A DNA stretch of 64,000 nucleotides from Paractinoplanes atraurantiacus (lineage in GTDB: Bacteria; Actinomycetota; Actinomycetes; Mycobacteriales; Micromonosporaceae): NCBI RefSeq assembly GCF_900215205.1, contig NZ_OBDY01000031.1:1-64000 (forward strand), read 5' to 3'. The notes beneath the pieces were generated by a model. It searched no databases. It was not told the origin of the DNA and saw only the letters and a program-made list of their open reading frames with translations. This document shows positions 1-8,522 of this stretch, piece by piece (position 1 is the stretch's first letter; every line of letters starts with the position of its first letter). The position numbers and the translations under genes were made by a program.

Positions 1-102
1 CGCCGCGTCGTGCAGCCGTTTGCCGGCCGGGTCCAGCGCGACCGCGTGATGGTCGCTCTTGCCGACGTCCAGGCCCAGGAATACGCCGTACTCGTCGCTC
101 AC
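1..102 (-). CDS. IS110-family transposase, N-terminal fragment cut by the window edge
   Basis: The reverse strand from a GTG at 102 reads VSDEYGVFLGLDVGKSDHHA and continues off the left edge. The FLGLDVGKSDHHA block is the start of the RuvC-like DEDD catalytic domain of IS110-type transposases, and its first catalytic Asp lies in GLDVGK. GGGAG sits about 9 nt before the GTG and supports this start; an in-frame ATG lies further upstream at about 129. Only 34 codons are visible, so whether the element is intact cannot be judged. Confidence 0.8.
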   Translation of the reverse strand, partial: MSDEYGVFLGLDVGKSDHHAVALDPAGKRLHDAA

Positions 103-300
103 GTCTTCATCTCCCACGATGTCCATCATGGGCTCGGCCGCTGATCAGGCGTCGGACTGCCGGCAGCCACGTTACGGAGAGACCTACCCGAAGGTGGCCG
201 GGTCCCTATCAGCGGTCTCGCCGACGCCACCCGGCCCGGCGACAACACCCCCCGGATCATTGGTTCGACAGGGGCGGTAAGCCATACCGGACCGAGCGAC
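103..300 (-). other. noncoding flank of the IS110 element; candidate bridge-RNA region
   Basis: This stretch precedes the transposase start and carries no convincing gene. IS110 elements are known to encode a structured bridge RNA in a noncoding end next to the transposase gene. Here an 8-bp inverted repeat, GGCCGGGT at 196-203 and ACCCGGCC at 229-236, could form a stem with a 25-nt loop. That is compatible with such an RNA but not proof. The outer boundary of the element is not visible because IS110 ends lack conspicuous inverted repeats. Confidence 0.3.
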
Positions 301-472
301 CGAGCAGCCCCCGGCTGGGGACGATCAAAAGGTAACGGGGGAGGGAGATGGCCGGGCGCGACGGGTAGGGCCGGGCGCGAAGGGCGGGGCGGGCGGGAAA
401 GAGCGTGGGGCGAGATGCGGACGGTACGGCTGGGTGCGAGGTCGGTTAGGCAGCAGGAGGCGGGCTCGGCGC

Positions 473-497
473 GAGGGAGGGAGGGAGGGAGGGAGGG
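473..497 (+). repeat. (GAGG)6 microsatellite with six GGG runs; possible G-quadruplex
   Basis: Six GAGG units plus a final G give six GGG runs separated by single A residues. The tract lies 47-71 nt beyond the stop codon of the NACHT gene, which is read leftwards, so the G-rich strand is the template for that transcript. The surrounding 300-543 stretch is G-rich and I see no gene in it. A G-quadruplex on the template strand could slow RNA polymerase; this role is inferred. Confidence 0.6.
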
Positions 498-543
498 CGG
501 CCCGCCGTGACGCAGACGGGGTGGGCGCGAGGAAGGAAGGGGG

Positions 544-3420
544 TCAGTGGAGGTCTATGACGGGGTGGGTCAGGGAGTGGGCTTTGGTGCGCACGTCATC
601 GCGTACGGCATGGAGGGTCAAATGGGTTAAGGCTGGGAGCTCCACCAAGGCGTCTATGGAGTCGGGGGCGTGGACGGTCAGGGTGGTCAAATGGGGGAGG
701 GCGGCCAACGACTCCAGCTCGAGCCGAGAAGGGGTGCCGATGAACTCGACGTGGCGTAGCCCGGTGAAGCGCTCTATGCCCTGCAAGTTGCGGTCGGGTG
801 GCCGGTTCTCCAGGACCAGCTCGGTCAGCGGCAGCGTGTCCGGGAGGTCGTGCAAGCCGGCGGTGAGGGTGCGGTCGCGGATCACCAGGCGGGTGATGGG
901 GGCGCCGGTCAAGGTGGGCAGGGAGGCGTTCATCAGGTAGAGGCGCAGCTCGGTCAGGCGGGTGTGGCGCAGCGGGGACAGGTCGCGCAGCATGGGGCAG
1001 CTGGCCAGGTGCAGGACGCGCAGCTCGCGGGCTGTGGTCAGTGGGGTCAGGTTGCGCAGGACCGTGTTCTGCAAGAGCTCCAGGCGGCGCAGGTTGGGGA
1101 TGGCGGCCAACGGGTCCAGTGGGGTCAGGTCGCCGCGGCACGAGACCGTGGTCAGGCGGCGCAGGTGGCGCAGATACTGGACGCGGGACCAGCGCTGGAT
1201 GTCCAGGCGGCGGTCGCCGAAGTCGACGTCGGCCAGGACCTCGGTGGCGTAGCGCTCGGGGTCGTCCGAGACGCGCCAGGCGCGGAGCAGCTCGTCGATG
1301 ACCAGGGCCTGGTCGATCGCGGTGAAACGGGCGATGGTGTCCCGGGCGGCCTCGCCGCCGATCATGGCGGCGGTGCGGACCACGCCGGCGGCCTGCTCGT
1401 CGTTCAAGCCCTCCGGGCCCGGCAGCAGCTCCAGGACGAACGGGCCGGCGCGGGCCAGCAGTTCGGCGTCGTCGAGGCTTGCGGGCGGGATGAGGCGCTG
1501 CGCGGCCCGGTGGACCTGATCGCGGATCTCGTCGCTCTCGGTGACGTCGGCCTGGGCCAGGCAGGCCGCGGCCAGCAGGCGCAGGCGGTCGTGGACGGCG
1601 GGGCGTTCCCGGGCGGCGGCGTTGCCGGCGAGCAGGTCGCCCAGGAGGCGTTCGCGTTCGATCGGGCGGGCGTGGGCCACGGCCATGATGACCACGTCGT
1701 GCCACGGGTCCAGGTGGGCGTTCTCGATCAGCAGGCCCAGGTCGCCGGCGTCGACGACCTCCTTCGCCGCCAGGTAGTCGCGGAAGGTGCGGTGCACGAA
1801 CTGGATCTGGCCGTCGTACACCTCGCGGAGCAGGCCGGTGCGTTCGAGCGTGCGCTGCAGGACGGCTTCGGGCTCGGCGTGCTCGGGCCGGATGCCGCGC
1901 ATCGCGTGCCGGATGCGGTGCACGGCCTGGTCGCGGGGGAGCAGGATGTCCTGGTTCTTGACCAGCGAATACGCCAGGCGCTGCAGGATGACGACCTGCT
2001 CCTCCATGCTCAGCGCGGGCGCCTGGTCGAGGCGCACGCCGCGCCGCTCGTCCCAGCGCAGCAGCAGAAGCTCCAGGGCGGCGTCGTAGAGGCTCTTGCG
2101 GTCGCGCGGCATGTGCATGTGCCGGTCCTGGTAGAGCGCGCAGATCAGGCCGGCCAGCAGCGGGTTGGCGGCCAGCCGGCGCAGCTCGGGCCGGGTCGCG
2201 ATCAGCTCGCCCAGCTCGCGGCGGCAGGTGGCCAGCCACTCGTGCATGCCGGGCTCGTCGCCGTACTCCTCCTGGGCGGCCTCGTGCCAGCGCGACAGGA
2301 AGTCCTGGATGCCCTGGGCGCTGAGCGACAGCAGGTCGAACGGCACGAAGTCCAGCCACTCCTCCTCGATCGCGGGCGGGCGGCTGGTCACCACGTAACG
2401 CGCGCCGGGGTAGACCTCGGCCAGCGAAGCCACCCAGTCGCGGACGGCCTCGCGTTTCTCCGGCGGCAGCTCGTCCACGCCGTCGATCAGCAGGGTGGCC
2501 CCGCCCGCGGCCAGGCGGCGGCTGGCCCACCCGGCCGGCATCTCGCCGAGGATCGTTCCCGCGATGATGCCGGGCAGCTGCTCCGGCGAGGGAAAGCCGG
2601 CGCCGTCGTGTGCGAACTGGCGCAGCGGCACGAAGAACGGCACCAGGCCGGTCTGGGCGGCGGCGATCCACTGCAGCAGGGTGGTCTTGCCGGCCCCGGC
2701 GCCGCCGCGGATCACGGCGCGGGGATGGTCGGCGAGGGCGTTGGCGACGTCGATGCCGACCCCGGTCAGACCCTCCTCGTCGTCGTCCGGGGCGCCGCGG
2801 GCCACGGCCAGCGACACGTACTTGTCGAAGGCGTGCCGCCGGGGACGCCGGCCGCGGGTGACGCCGAACAGCTCGAACTGCCCGAGCCGCTTGGTGACGA
2901 CCTCCACATACCGGGCGGTGAAGACGGAGTCCGGGTCGGGGAGGCCGGAGGGCTTGCGGATCTCGCGGTACGTACGGAGCTGGAGCAGCCGTTCGAAGCC
3001 CGGCTGCGCCTGCAGCGCGGTCACGACGTGGTCGCAGGTCACCCCGATGACGCGGCGGTAGACGGTCTCGCCGGCCGCTGACAGCCCGGCCCGTTGCGCC
3101 ACCGCCGTGCCGCGGGACTCGACCGCCTTGGCCAGGCGTGACGGGTCGAGGTCGAGCTCGAAGACCAGGTCGAGGGTGACGCCGGCGCCGGCCAGCGCGG
3201 CCGCGGCGGCGTCGGTGGCGGCCTGCCACTCGTCGGGCGAAAGGGCCCGCAGGTCGGCCAGGCGGCGGCGGGTGGTGTCGACGGCCCGGTCGAGCTCGCG
3301 GGAACCGAGCTGGGCGGCCGGCAACCGGCGCCGCCGCATCTCGAGCACGAGCTCGGTGGTGAGCCCCTGCACGAGCTGGCCGGCGACGCCCAGCAGCGCG
3401 ACGAAGAACGCGTCAGTCAT
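544..3420 (-). CDS. NACHT-domain STAND NTPase with C-terminal leucine-rich repeats
   Basis: This is a 958-residue cytoplasmic ATPase of the STAND class. Residues about 1-200 are helical and resemble the NACHT N-terminal helical domains common in actinomycetes. The Walker A motif GGAGAGKTT is at 239-247 and Walker B LLIDGVDEL at 310-318, followed by the VVTSRP sensor segment and NPLLAGLICALY. From about 730 to the end there are irregular leucine-rich repeats (LRRLELLQN, LRVLHLASC, LTELRLYLM, LTHLTLHAV). No toxic effector domain (nuclease, TIR, protease) is recognisable. The start lies 3 nt after the stop of the upstream gene, so translation is probably coupled. Bacterial NACHT proteins include antiphage sensors; that role is inferred here. 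Confidence 0.85.
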   Translation of the reverse strand: MTDAFFVALLGVAGQLVQGLTTELVLEMRRRRLPAAQLGSRELDRAVDTTRRRLADLRALSPDEWQAATDAAAAALAGAGVTLDLVFELDLDPSRLAKAVESRGTAVAQRAGLSAAGETVYRRVIGVTCDHVVTALQAQPGFERLLQLRTYREIRKPSGLPDPDSVFTARYVEVVTKRLGQFELFGVTRGRRPRRHAFDKYVSLAVARGAPDDDEEGLTGVGIDVANALADHPRAVIRGGAGAGKTTLLQWIAAAQTGLVPFFVPLRQFAHDGAGFPSPEQLPGIIAGTILGEMPAGWASRRLAAGGATLLIDGVDELPPEKREAVRDWVASLAEVYPGARYVVTSRPPAIEEEWLDFVPFDLLSLSAQGIQDFLSRWHEAAQEEYGDEPGMHEWLATCRRELGELIATRPELRRLAANPLLAGLICALYQDRHMHMPRDRKSLYDAALELLLLRWDERRGVRLDQAPALSMEEQVVILQRLAYSLVKNQDILLPRDQAVHRIRHAMRGIRPEHAEPEAVLQRTLERTGLLREVYDGQIQFVHRTFRDYLAAKEVVDAGDLGLLIENAHLDPWHDVVIMAVAHARPIERERLLGDLLAGNAAARERPAVHDRLRLLAAACLAQADVTESDEIRDQVHRAAQRLIPPASLDDAELLARAGPFVLELLPGPEGLNDEQAAGVVRTAAMIGGEAARDTIARFTAIDQALVIDELLRAWRVSDDPERYATEVLADVDFGDRRLDIQRWSRVQYLRHLRRLTTVSCRGDLTPLDPLAAIPNLRRLELLQNTVLRNLTPLTTARELRVLHLASCPMLRDLSPLRHTRLTELRLYLMNASLPTLTGAPITRLVIRDRTLTAGLHDLPDTLPLTELVLENRPPDRNLQGIERFTGLRHVEFIGTPSRLELESLAALPHLTTLTVHAPDSIDALVELPALTHLTLHAVRDDVRTKAHSLTHPVIDLH

Positions 3421-3423
3421 CCG

Positions 3424-4497
3424 CTACCGGCGCGAGCCGTAGCGCAGCAGGTGGAACTGGGTACCGGCCGTGCCGAAGTTGTCGTCGGTGACGGCGACGA
3501 TCGAGCGGCTGCCGTCGGCCAGGCGCGGACCCCAGGTCAGGCCCTCCACGTTGTCGGCGGCGGGGAACTCGAAGAGGAGCTTCTTGCTCATCGCCTTCTC
3601 GGTGCCGGTCAAGGCCGTACGGCCGGCAGCGTTGGTGGCGCCGCGCGTCGAAGTCCAGAAGATCTGGATGGTGAAGCCGACGCCGCCCGCATAGCTGCGC
3701 TCGACGGCCAGGAAATCCGTCTGGTTGATGGCCAGCAGGTCGGTCAGGCCGCGATCCTGGTACGGGTTCGCGGGGTCGGTCGCCGCGTGCGCGATCGGGC
3801 TGACCGGATAGACGTACTCGGCCCGCGCCCGGCCCGACCGCCGGTCGAGCACGAGCACCCGCGACTTGCTGCCGTTGGTCAGCGTGGCGGCCGGGCCGTC
3901 CTGCACGAGCGCGTTCTCGGTCGCCGTGATCAGCGAACGGCCATCGGCGGAGACGGTCAAAGACTCAAGAGCGAGGTTATTGCGTACGCCTGAAGTCGCA
4001 CTCGGAAGATAAGCGGCCGGCAGACGGTACTCGCGGCGGAAAGCGCCGTCGTGTGACGTCTCCCGCACGAACGGGGGGATGCCGGTCGAGGCGGCGCCCT
4101 CGCTGGTCCACGCGAGACGATCGGTGCCGGGCAGTTCCCGTACGGCCTCGGGGTCGACCGTGCCGTTGGCGAACGGCTGACCGTTCGTGTCGCGCAGCGT
4201 CGTCACGCCCGTGACCACCGGCGTGCCCAGGCCCTTCCGCGAGACCGGCAGCCGCAGGGTGTAATAGCGGGCCGGTGCGATGGACGACCGGTCGTCGCTG
4301 ATCGCCACGTAGCGGCCGGTGCGCGGGTCGTAGTCGATGCCGGAAATGCCGCCGAACGGCTGGCCGGGCGCGAACACGGCCGAGTCCACCAGCGACAGGG
4401 ACGGCACGCCGGCCGCGGGATGGGCGAAGGCGGGCGAAGCGGCAAGCACACCGGCGGCCGCGGCGGCGGCGACGATGATGGACAGACGTCGAATCAT
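3424..4497 (-). CDS. secreted esterase-like/phytase-like beta-propeller protein
   Basis: The 357-residue product begins with a signal peptide (MIRRLSIIVAAAAAAGVLA, cleavage near ASPAFA-HP). It then matches the 'esterase-like activity of phytase' family: GISGIDYDPRTGRYVAISDDRS near the N-terminus, DPEAVRELP, SLTVSADGRSLITATENAL, and NVEGLTWGP near the C-terminus. Such proteins are exported six-bladed propellers of poorly defined hydrolytic activity. It is the first gene of a two-gene unit with the NACHT gene, and it diverges from the sigma-factor locus. AAAGGA precedes the ATG. The substrate cannot be told from sequence. Confidence 0.8.
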   Translation of the reverse strand: MIRRLSIIVAAAAAAGVLAASPAFAHPAAGVPSLSLVDSAVFAPGQPFGGISGIDYDPRTGRYVAISDDRSSIAPARYYTLRLPVSRKGLGTPVVTGVTTLRDTNGQPFANGTVDPEAVRELPGTDRLAWTSEGAASTGIPPFVRETSHDGAFRREYRLPAAYLPSATSGVRNNLALESLTVSADGRSLITATENALVQDGPAATLTNGSKSRVLVLDRRSGRARAEYVYPVSPIAHAATDPANPYQDRGLTDLLAINQTDFLAVERSYAGGVGFTIQIFWTSTRGATNAAGRTALTGTEKAMSKKLLFEFPAADNVEGLTWGPRLADGSRSIVAVTDDNFGTAGTQFHLLRYGSRR

Positions 4498-4583
4498 CGA
4501 TCCTTTCTAGGACCGCGATGTGAACGCCGGGCAACCTTTGCGGCGGCGGCGCGCATTGAGAGGGTGACGAAGGGGGAACATCG

Positions 4584-5112
4584 ATGCGCGCGGACGCGGA
4601 GCGCGAGTACGTCGAATACGCGAGGGCCGGGGTGCCCCGGTTGCAGCGCCTCGCGTACACGCTGTGCGGGGACGCTCACCGTGCCTCCGACCTGGTGCAG
4701 AACACGCTGGTCAAGCTCTACACCCGGTGGCATCGGATACGCACGGTGGAGCACCTGGACGCGTACGTCCGCAAGATGCTGTTGCGGCAGTTCCTGATCG
4801 AGCAGCGGAACCCATGTGCACGCATCCGGCTATCCCGTGAGGTCTCGAATGGCGGGTGAGGTGCCGGAGAGGCCGGTGCACGAGAACCAGGACCGGCCGG
4901 CGCTGGTGGCGGCGCTGAAGAAGCTGCCGCCGAGGCAGCGGGCGGTGCTGGTGCTGCGCTTCGTCTACGACCTGCCGGTCGGCGAGGTGGCCGAGATGCT
5001 CGACATCAGCGACGGCACGGTCAAGAGCCAGAGCGCCAAGGGATTGGCCAAGATGCGCCACCTGCTCGAGGAGCCGGTGGCCGCCGCACAGTGGAGGAAG
5101 CATGGGAACTGA
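4584..5112 (+). pseudogene. ECF sigma factor of the SigE family, broken by a 19-bp direct-repeat insertion
   Basis: The first half (4584-about 4841) encodes region 2 of an ECF sigma factor: RLAYTLCGDAHRASDLVQNTLVKLY, AYVRKMLLRQFL. The second half, in the next frame up to 5112, encodes region 4: ALKKLPPRQRAVLVLRFVYDLP, ISDGTVKSQSAKGLAKMR. The two are separated by a frameshift. The heptamer GTGAGGT occurs at 4837-4843 and again at 4856-4862. Removing one 19-nt unit restores one frame reading SREVPERPVHE, exactly the expected linker. As sequenced the product stops at 4859 after region 2. A strong AAGGGGGAA site precedes the ATG. This may be a real mutation or a sequencing artefact. Confidence 0.8.
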
Positions 5113-6223
5113 CCGCCTGGCGGCGCTGCGCGACCTGGACGTGCCGCCGCTCGACGTGAGCATCGACCGGGCCGTCGCCACCGGCCGTCGCCGGGTCGCG
5201 ATGAGAAGGGCCGGGGCGGCGGCGTTCAGCGTGCTGGCCGTCGCGGGAGTGGTGGCCGCGGTGAACCGGCCGCCCGACCAGAAGTCGATCACTCCGGCGG
5301 CGAACGACTGCCAGGTGGCGGCGCTCGCGATGCCGGCGGGAGAGAAGCAGGTGACGACGACCGCCATCGACCCTGCGGGCCGCTTCATCACCGGGGCGGT
5401 GCCGGCCTCGGAGGAGACCGGAGGGCAGGGGCGGGCGCTGCTGTGGACGGACGGTCAGGTGAAGGACCTGGGCGTCACAGGCTTCGGGCCGACCCCGCTC
5501 GGGGTCAACGCCGGCGGGACGGTGGTCGGCGGCGTCACCCGCGGCGAGCGCCAGGTCGCGTGGGCGTGGACGAACGGGACGCTCCGCATCCTGCCTGTCC
5601 CGGCCGGCAGCGACGCCACGGCCAACGCGATCAACACGCGAGGCGACATCGTCGGCGTGGTGGCCGGGCGGGCGGCGTTCTGGCCCGCGGCCGACCCGCT
5701 GAAGGTGCACCTGCTGAACGCGCCGGGGGAGTCGGGCGCGCTCGGCATCGGCGACGAGGAGCTGATCGTCGGCCACGCGGCCGGCAAGCCGTACGTCTGG
5801 AAGTCCACGGTCGAGGGCGGCCCGCTGCCCAGCACGGGCGAGGGCAGCGCGACCGCGATCAGTGGTGACTGGATCGTCGGTACTTCCGGCCCGTCCACCC
5901 GCGAGGGGGTCATCGCCTCCCCGCGCATGGGCCCGAACGCGGCCGGCCCCACCGTCCGCTGGCAGATGGACGGCAAGCCGGCCCAGCCGGTGCCCGGCAT
6001 GGCCGCCGCCGGCATCACCAGCACAGGCGTCGTCGCGGGCGTCACGACGAAGACGGAACTCAACCCGCCGTATCGCGAAGCCACTCTCTCGACCCGCCGC
6101 CTGCCCCACTTGAGCGCCGACCGCGACTACGACGTGGCCACCGCCATCAGCGCCGACGGCACCGTCATAGCGGGCGAGCAGCCCAGCGAGACAGTCACCC
6201 GACCTCTCATCTGGCGGTGTTGA
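5102..6223 (+). CDS. membrane-anchored HAF-repeat protein, partner gene of the sigma factor
   Basis: The ATG overlaps the end of the sigma-factor frame by 11 nt, the arrangement typical of SigE-family sigma genes and their regulatory partners. The 373-residue product has a short cytoplasmic N-terminus of about 40 residues, one membrane helix (AGAAAFSVLAVAGVVAAVN), then an exported domain of repeated motifs such as GVNAGGTVVGGV, AINTRGDIVGVV and AISADGTVIAGE. These match extracellular HAF-type repeats, probably a beta-propeller. I see no zinc-binding anti-sigma HxxxCxxC motif. A role in controlling or responding to the sigma factor is inferred from position only. Confidence 0.7.
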   Translation: MGTDRLAALRDLDVPPLDVSIDRAVATGRRRVAMRRAGAAAFSVLAVAGVVAAVNRPPDQKSITPAANDCQVAALAMPAGEKQVTTTAIDPAGRFITGAVPASEETGGQGRALLWTDGQVKDLGVTGFGPTPLGVNAGGTVVGGVTRGERQVAWAWTNGTLRILPVPAGSDATANAINTRGDIVGVVAGRAAFWPAADPLKVHLLNAPGESGALGIGDEELIVGHAAGKPYVWKSTVEGGPLPSTGEGSATAISGDWIVGTSGPSTREGVIASPRMGPNAAGPTVRWQMDGKPAQPVPGMAAAGITSTGVVAGVTTKTELNPPYREATLSTRRLPHLSADRDYDVATAISADGTVIAGEQPSETVTRPLIWRC

Positions 6224-6285
6224 TAGACCGAGATCCGGTGATTCACGGTTGTTGATGTCCCGTAAGATGAGGCGTCGCAACAGGC

Positions 6286-7533
6286 ATGGGTGCCGGCGCT
6301 TTCCGATCGGCCATCCTCGCGATCTGGATAGCGGTGACGTCGGACCTTATCGACAAGATTCGCCTGCTTGCGGAGCAGGGCGAGCCCGCGGCGGCGGCGA
6401 GCGCGAAAGAGCTGGAAACCGCAATCGCCAGTTCCGACAAGGTTGCGCTGCAGCGATTCGAGAATGGGCTGTTGGATACGGCTCGCGATCAACTGCATTT
6501 CCTGGGAAATCGCGAATACGACGAGCTGAGCAGACTGAAGGCCGATCGAAACCTGTGCGCCCATCCAGCGTATGTCGGTGGCGACGACGAGTTGTTCAAC
6601 CCCGGACCGGAGTTGGTGCGCGCCCATCTCGCCGCAGCAGTGGACGGGCTTCTCGCGCATGGCCCTGTGGCGGGACGCAAGGCTATCGAGAGATTCATCC
6701 GAGAGATCAGTCAGCCGTCGTTCCCCCGGTCCGACAGCAAGCTGGCGGAGTATCTCAAAGACAGCTATCTGGACCGGGGCTCCGCGACGCTGCGGTCAAA
6801 CCTGATGAAGGCTGTCTGCAAGGCGACGCTGGCCGCCGACGTCAGCCCTACGATCCGCTGGCGGTGCGCCCGCACCGCGATGGCGATGTTCAGCCTTGCC
6901 CGGGCTGAGCTCGAACAGGCTGCCCGCCAGCTCCTCAATGATCGGCAGGACAATCTGGACGATGCAGGATTGATGCGGCTTGTCACGGGGCTGTGTTATC
7001 TGCCCTTCACGTGGGATGCGCTGCGGTTGGGCACGCGTAATCGCATCGAGCAGCTGATGCGCGAAGTGGAGGTCACCGAGCTTCTGGATACTTACGAACT
7101 CTTCGGTCCATTACCGGCCGCTCCCATCGACGGCATGCTGATAGAGCGTCTTTTCGACGTTGTGACCGAGGTGGGAAAGAAGCGGCGCGTAGTGGAACTT
7201 TATCGACCGGAGCCGCGCTTGCTTCCCAAGTTGGAGGAGTTGCTCGAGGTCCACGCGACGTATATCTTCGCCGGCGGCGTCCTTCGTTGGATAAACGCCA
7301 TCGCGGAGATTCTTTCGGCTGCGGATGTGGAGCGGATTCTCGAAATCGCCGCCAGTAATACGCAGGTTTACCAGTCTGTGCTGGCGAACGAGCAGCTGGC
7401 TATCCTTCGGGAGCTCACCATCGAGCGCCTCGGCATCGCCGATCAATGGCGCGCCTATGATGCGCGTATCGCCCTCATGCTCGGCATCGATCCGCCCGCT
7501 GCCGATCAGCAACCGTCGAACGCTGGGAGTTGA
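6286..7533 (+). CDS. protein of unknown function with a HEPN-like RNxxxH motif, lower GC than neighbours
   Basis: The product is 415 residues with no recognised family. It is mostly helical and carries DRNLCAHPAY at residues 87-96, matching the R-N-x3-H signature of HEPN ribonuclease domains (R88, N89, H93). The following GPELVRAHLAAAVDGLL helix fits a HEPN bundle. The rest is leucine-rich helices without membrane segments. The second half is visibly poorer in GC than adjacent genes, suggesting recent acquisition. An alternative GTG start is at 6334; neither start has a strong ribosome site. A defence or RNA-processing role is possible but unproven. Confidence 0.6.
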   Translation: MGAGAFRSAILAIWIAVTSDLIDKIRLLAEQGEPAAAASAKELETAIASSDKVALQRFENGLLDTARDQLHFLGNREYDELSRLKADRNLCAHPAYVGGDDELFNPGPELVRAHLAAAVDGLLAHGPVAGRKAIERFIREISQPSFPRSDSKLAEYLKDSYLDRGSATLRSNLMKAVCKATLAADVSPTIRWRCARTAMAMFSLARAELEQAARQLLNDRQDNLDDAGLMRLVTGLCYLPFTWDALRLGTRNRIEQLMREVEVTELLDTYELFGPLPAAPIDGMLIERLFDVVTEVGKKRRVVELYRPEPRLLPKLEELLEVHATYIFAGGVLRWINAIAEILSAADVERILEIAASNTQVYQSVLANEQLAILRELTIERLGIADQWRAYDARIALMLGIDPPAADQQPSNAGS

Positions 7534-7671
7534 CCTGCCGCGATCCGCCTCGCGCGCGGTTGCTGCCGCACACGACGAACACGCCTGTGCCGAGCCGGCG
7601 TTTGAGGTGTGTGGCGGAACGGGATGCCCGGTTCGTGCCCTGGCGTCGGGGATGTCATACGCTTTCCGGCG

Positions 7672-8517
7672 ATGACGCGCACCGCCCTCTTCTGTAGCCG
7701 TCTGGTGGCGGCGTCCTGGTTCAATCTTGCCGGCTTCGCGGCCATCGTGATCAATGCCATCACGCTGGGTCTCGAGACGTACGATCCGGTGGTCGCGGCG
7801 GCCGGGCCGGTGCTGCATGCGATCGAGTACGCCTGTGTCGCGTACTTCGTTGTCGAGTTGCTCGTGCGGTTCGGGGCCTCCGGTTCGGCATTCTTCCGGG
7901 ACCGGTGGAACCTGTTCGATCTCGTCATCGTGGCCGCGCCGCTGCTGCCGGGCGTGCGGGAGAACGTGACACTGCTGAGGCTGTTGCGGCTGGCGCGGAT
8001 CGTGCGCACGTTCCGGTTCTTCCCCAGCCTGCGCATCATCCTGATCGGGATCCGGCGCAGTCTGCCCGGGCTCGGCAGCTTCCTGCTCGTCACCGTTCTT
8101 CTGCTGTACGGGTACGCGATCCTGGGCTGGATGATGTTCGGCGAGGCCTACCCCGAGCGGTACGGCACCGTCGGGCAGGCCATGCTCACACTGTTCCTCC
8201 TGTTGTCGCTGGACGGCATCACCGACACGTTGCAGGCCGGGCGTGAGGTGACCGAGTGGGCGGTGCTCTATTACGTGTCGTACATGGTCGCCGCCTGTTA
8301 TCTCCTCACGAATCTGCTCGTCGGCGTGGTGCTGACCGCGCTGCAGGAAGCCCACGACGAGACCCGGGGCGCCAAGGCGTCCGAGCCGCCGCTGCACGAG
8401 CAACTGGCCCGCCTGCATCAGCTGATCGACGAGCTGGAGCGGCGCCTGCCGCAGACAGGGAAGCAGGAGAGCCTGCCGGGTCCGCGAACCATGGAGAGGG
8501 AACTCCTGAAAGACTGA
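7672..8517 (+). CDS. voltage-gated-type ion channel (ion transport protein family)
   Basis: The 281-residue protein shows the six-helix plan of bacterial single-domain cation channels. S1 lies near 18-36, S2 near 48-66, and S3 is LFDLVIVAAPLL at 81-92. S4 has arginines every third residue (R103, R106, R109, R112, R115). S5, the pore and S6 (YMVAACYLLTNLLVGVVL) follow, with a C-terminal coiled coil HEQLARLHQLIDELERRL. The pore-filter segment reads LSLDGIT at 178-184 instead of the usual TLExW. The ATG at 7672 is chosen because the upstream in-frame extension is not membrane-like. It is followed 5 nt later by a cation transporter. Confidence 0.82.
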   Translation: MTRTALFCSRLVAASWFNLAGFAAIVINAITLGLETYDPVVAAAGPVLHAIEYACVAYFVVELLVRFGASGSAFFRDRWNLFDLVIVAAPLLPGVRENVTLLRLLRLARIVRTFRFFPSLRIILIGIRRSLPGLGSFLLVTVLLLYGYAILGWMMFGEAYPERYGTVGQAMLTLFLLLSLDGITDTLQAGREVTEWAVLYYVSYMVAACYLLTNLLVGVVLTALQEAHDETRGAKASEPPLHEQLARLHQLIDELERRLPQTGKQESLPGPRTMERELLKD

Positions 8518-8522
8518 CGATC

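Noticed and set aside
434..940. 168-codon + strand frame covering the GGGA repeat
   Set aside because: Low-complexity Arg/Gly-rich translation, no ribosome site, and overlaps the NACHT C-terminus.
596..3229. Long open frames on both strands across the NACHT gene, including 850-3081 on the + strand
   Set aside because: They are high-GC shadow frames with Arg/Pro/Gly- or Gln/Val-rich nonsense, no domains, and fully overlap a gene with clear motifs.
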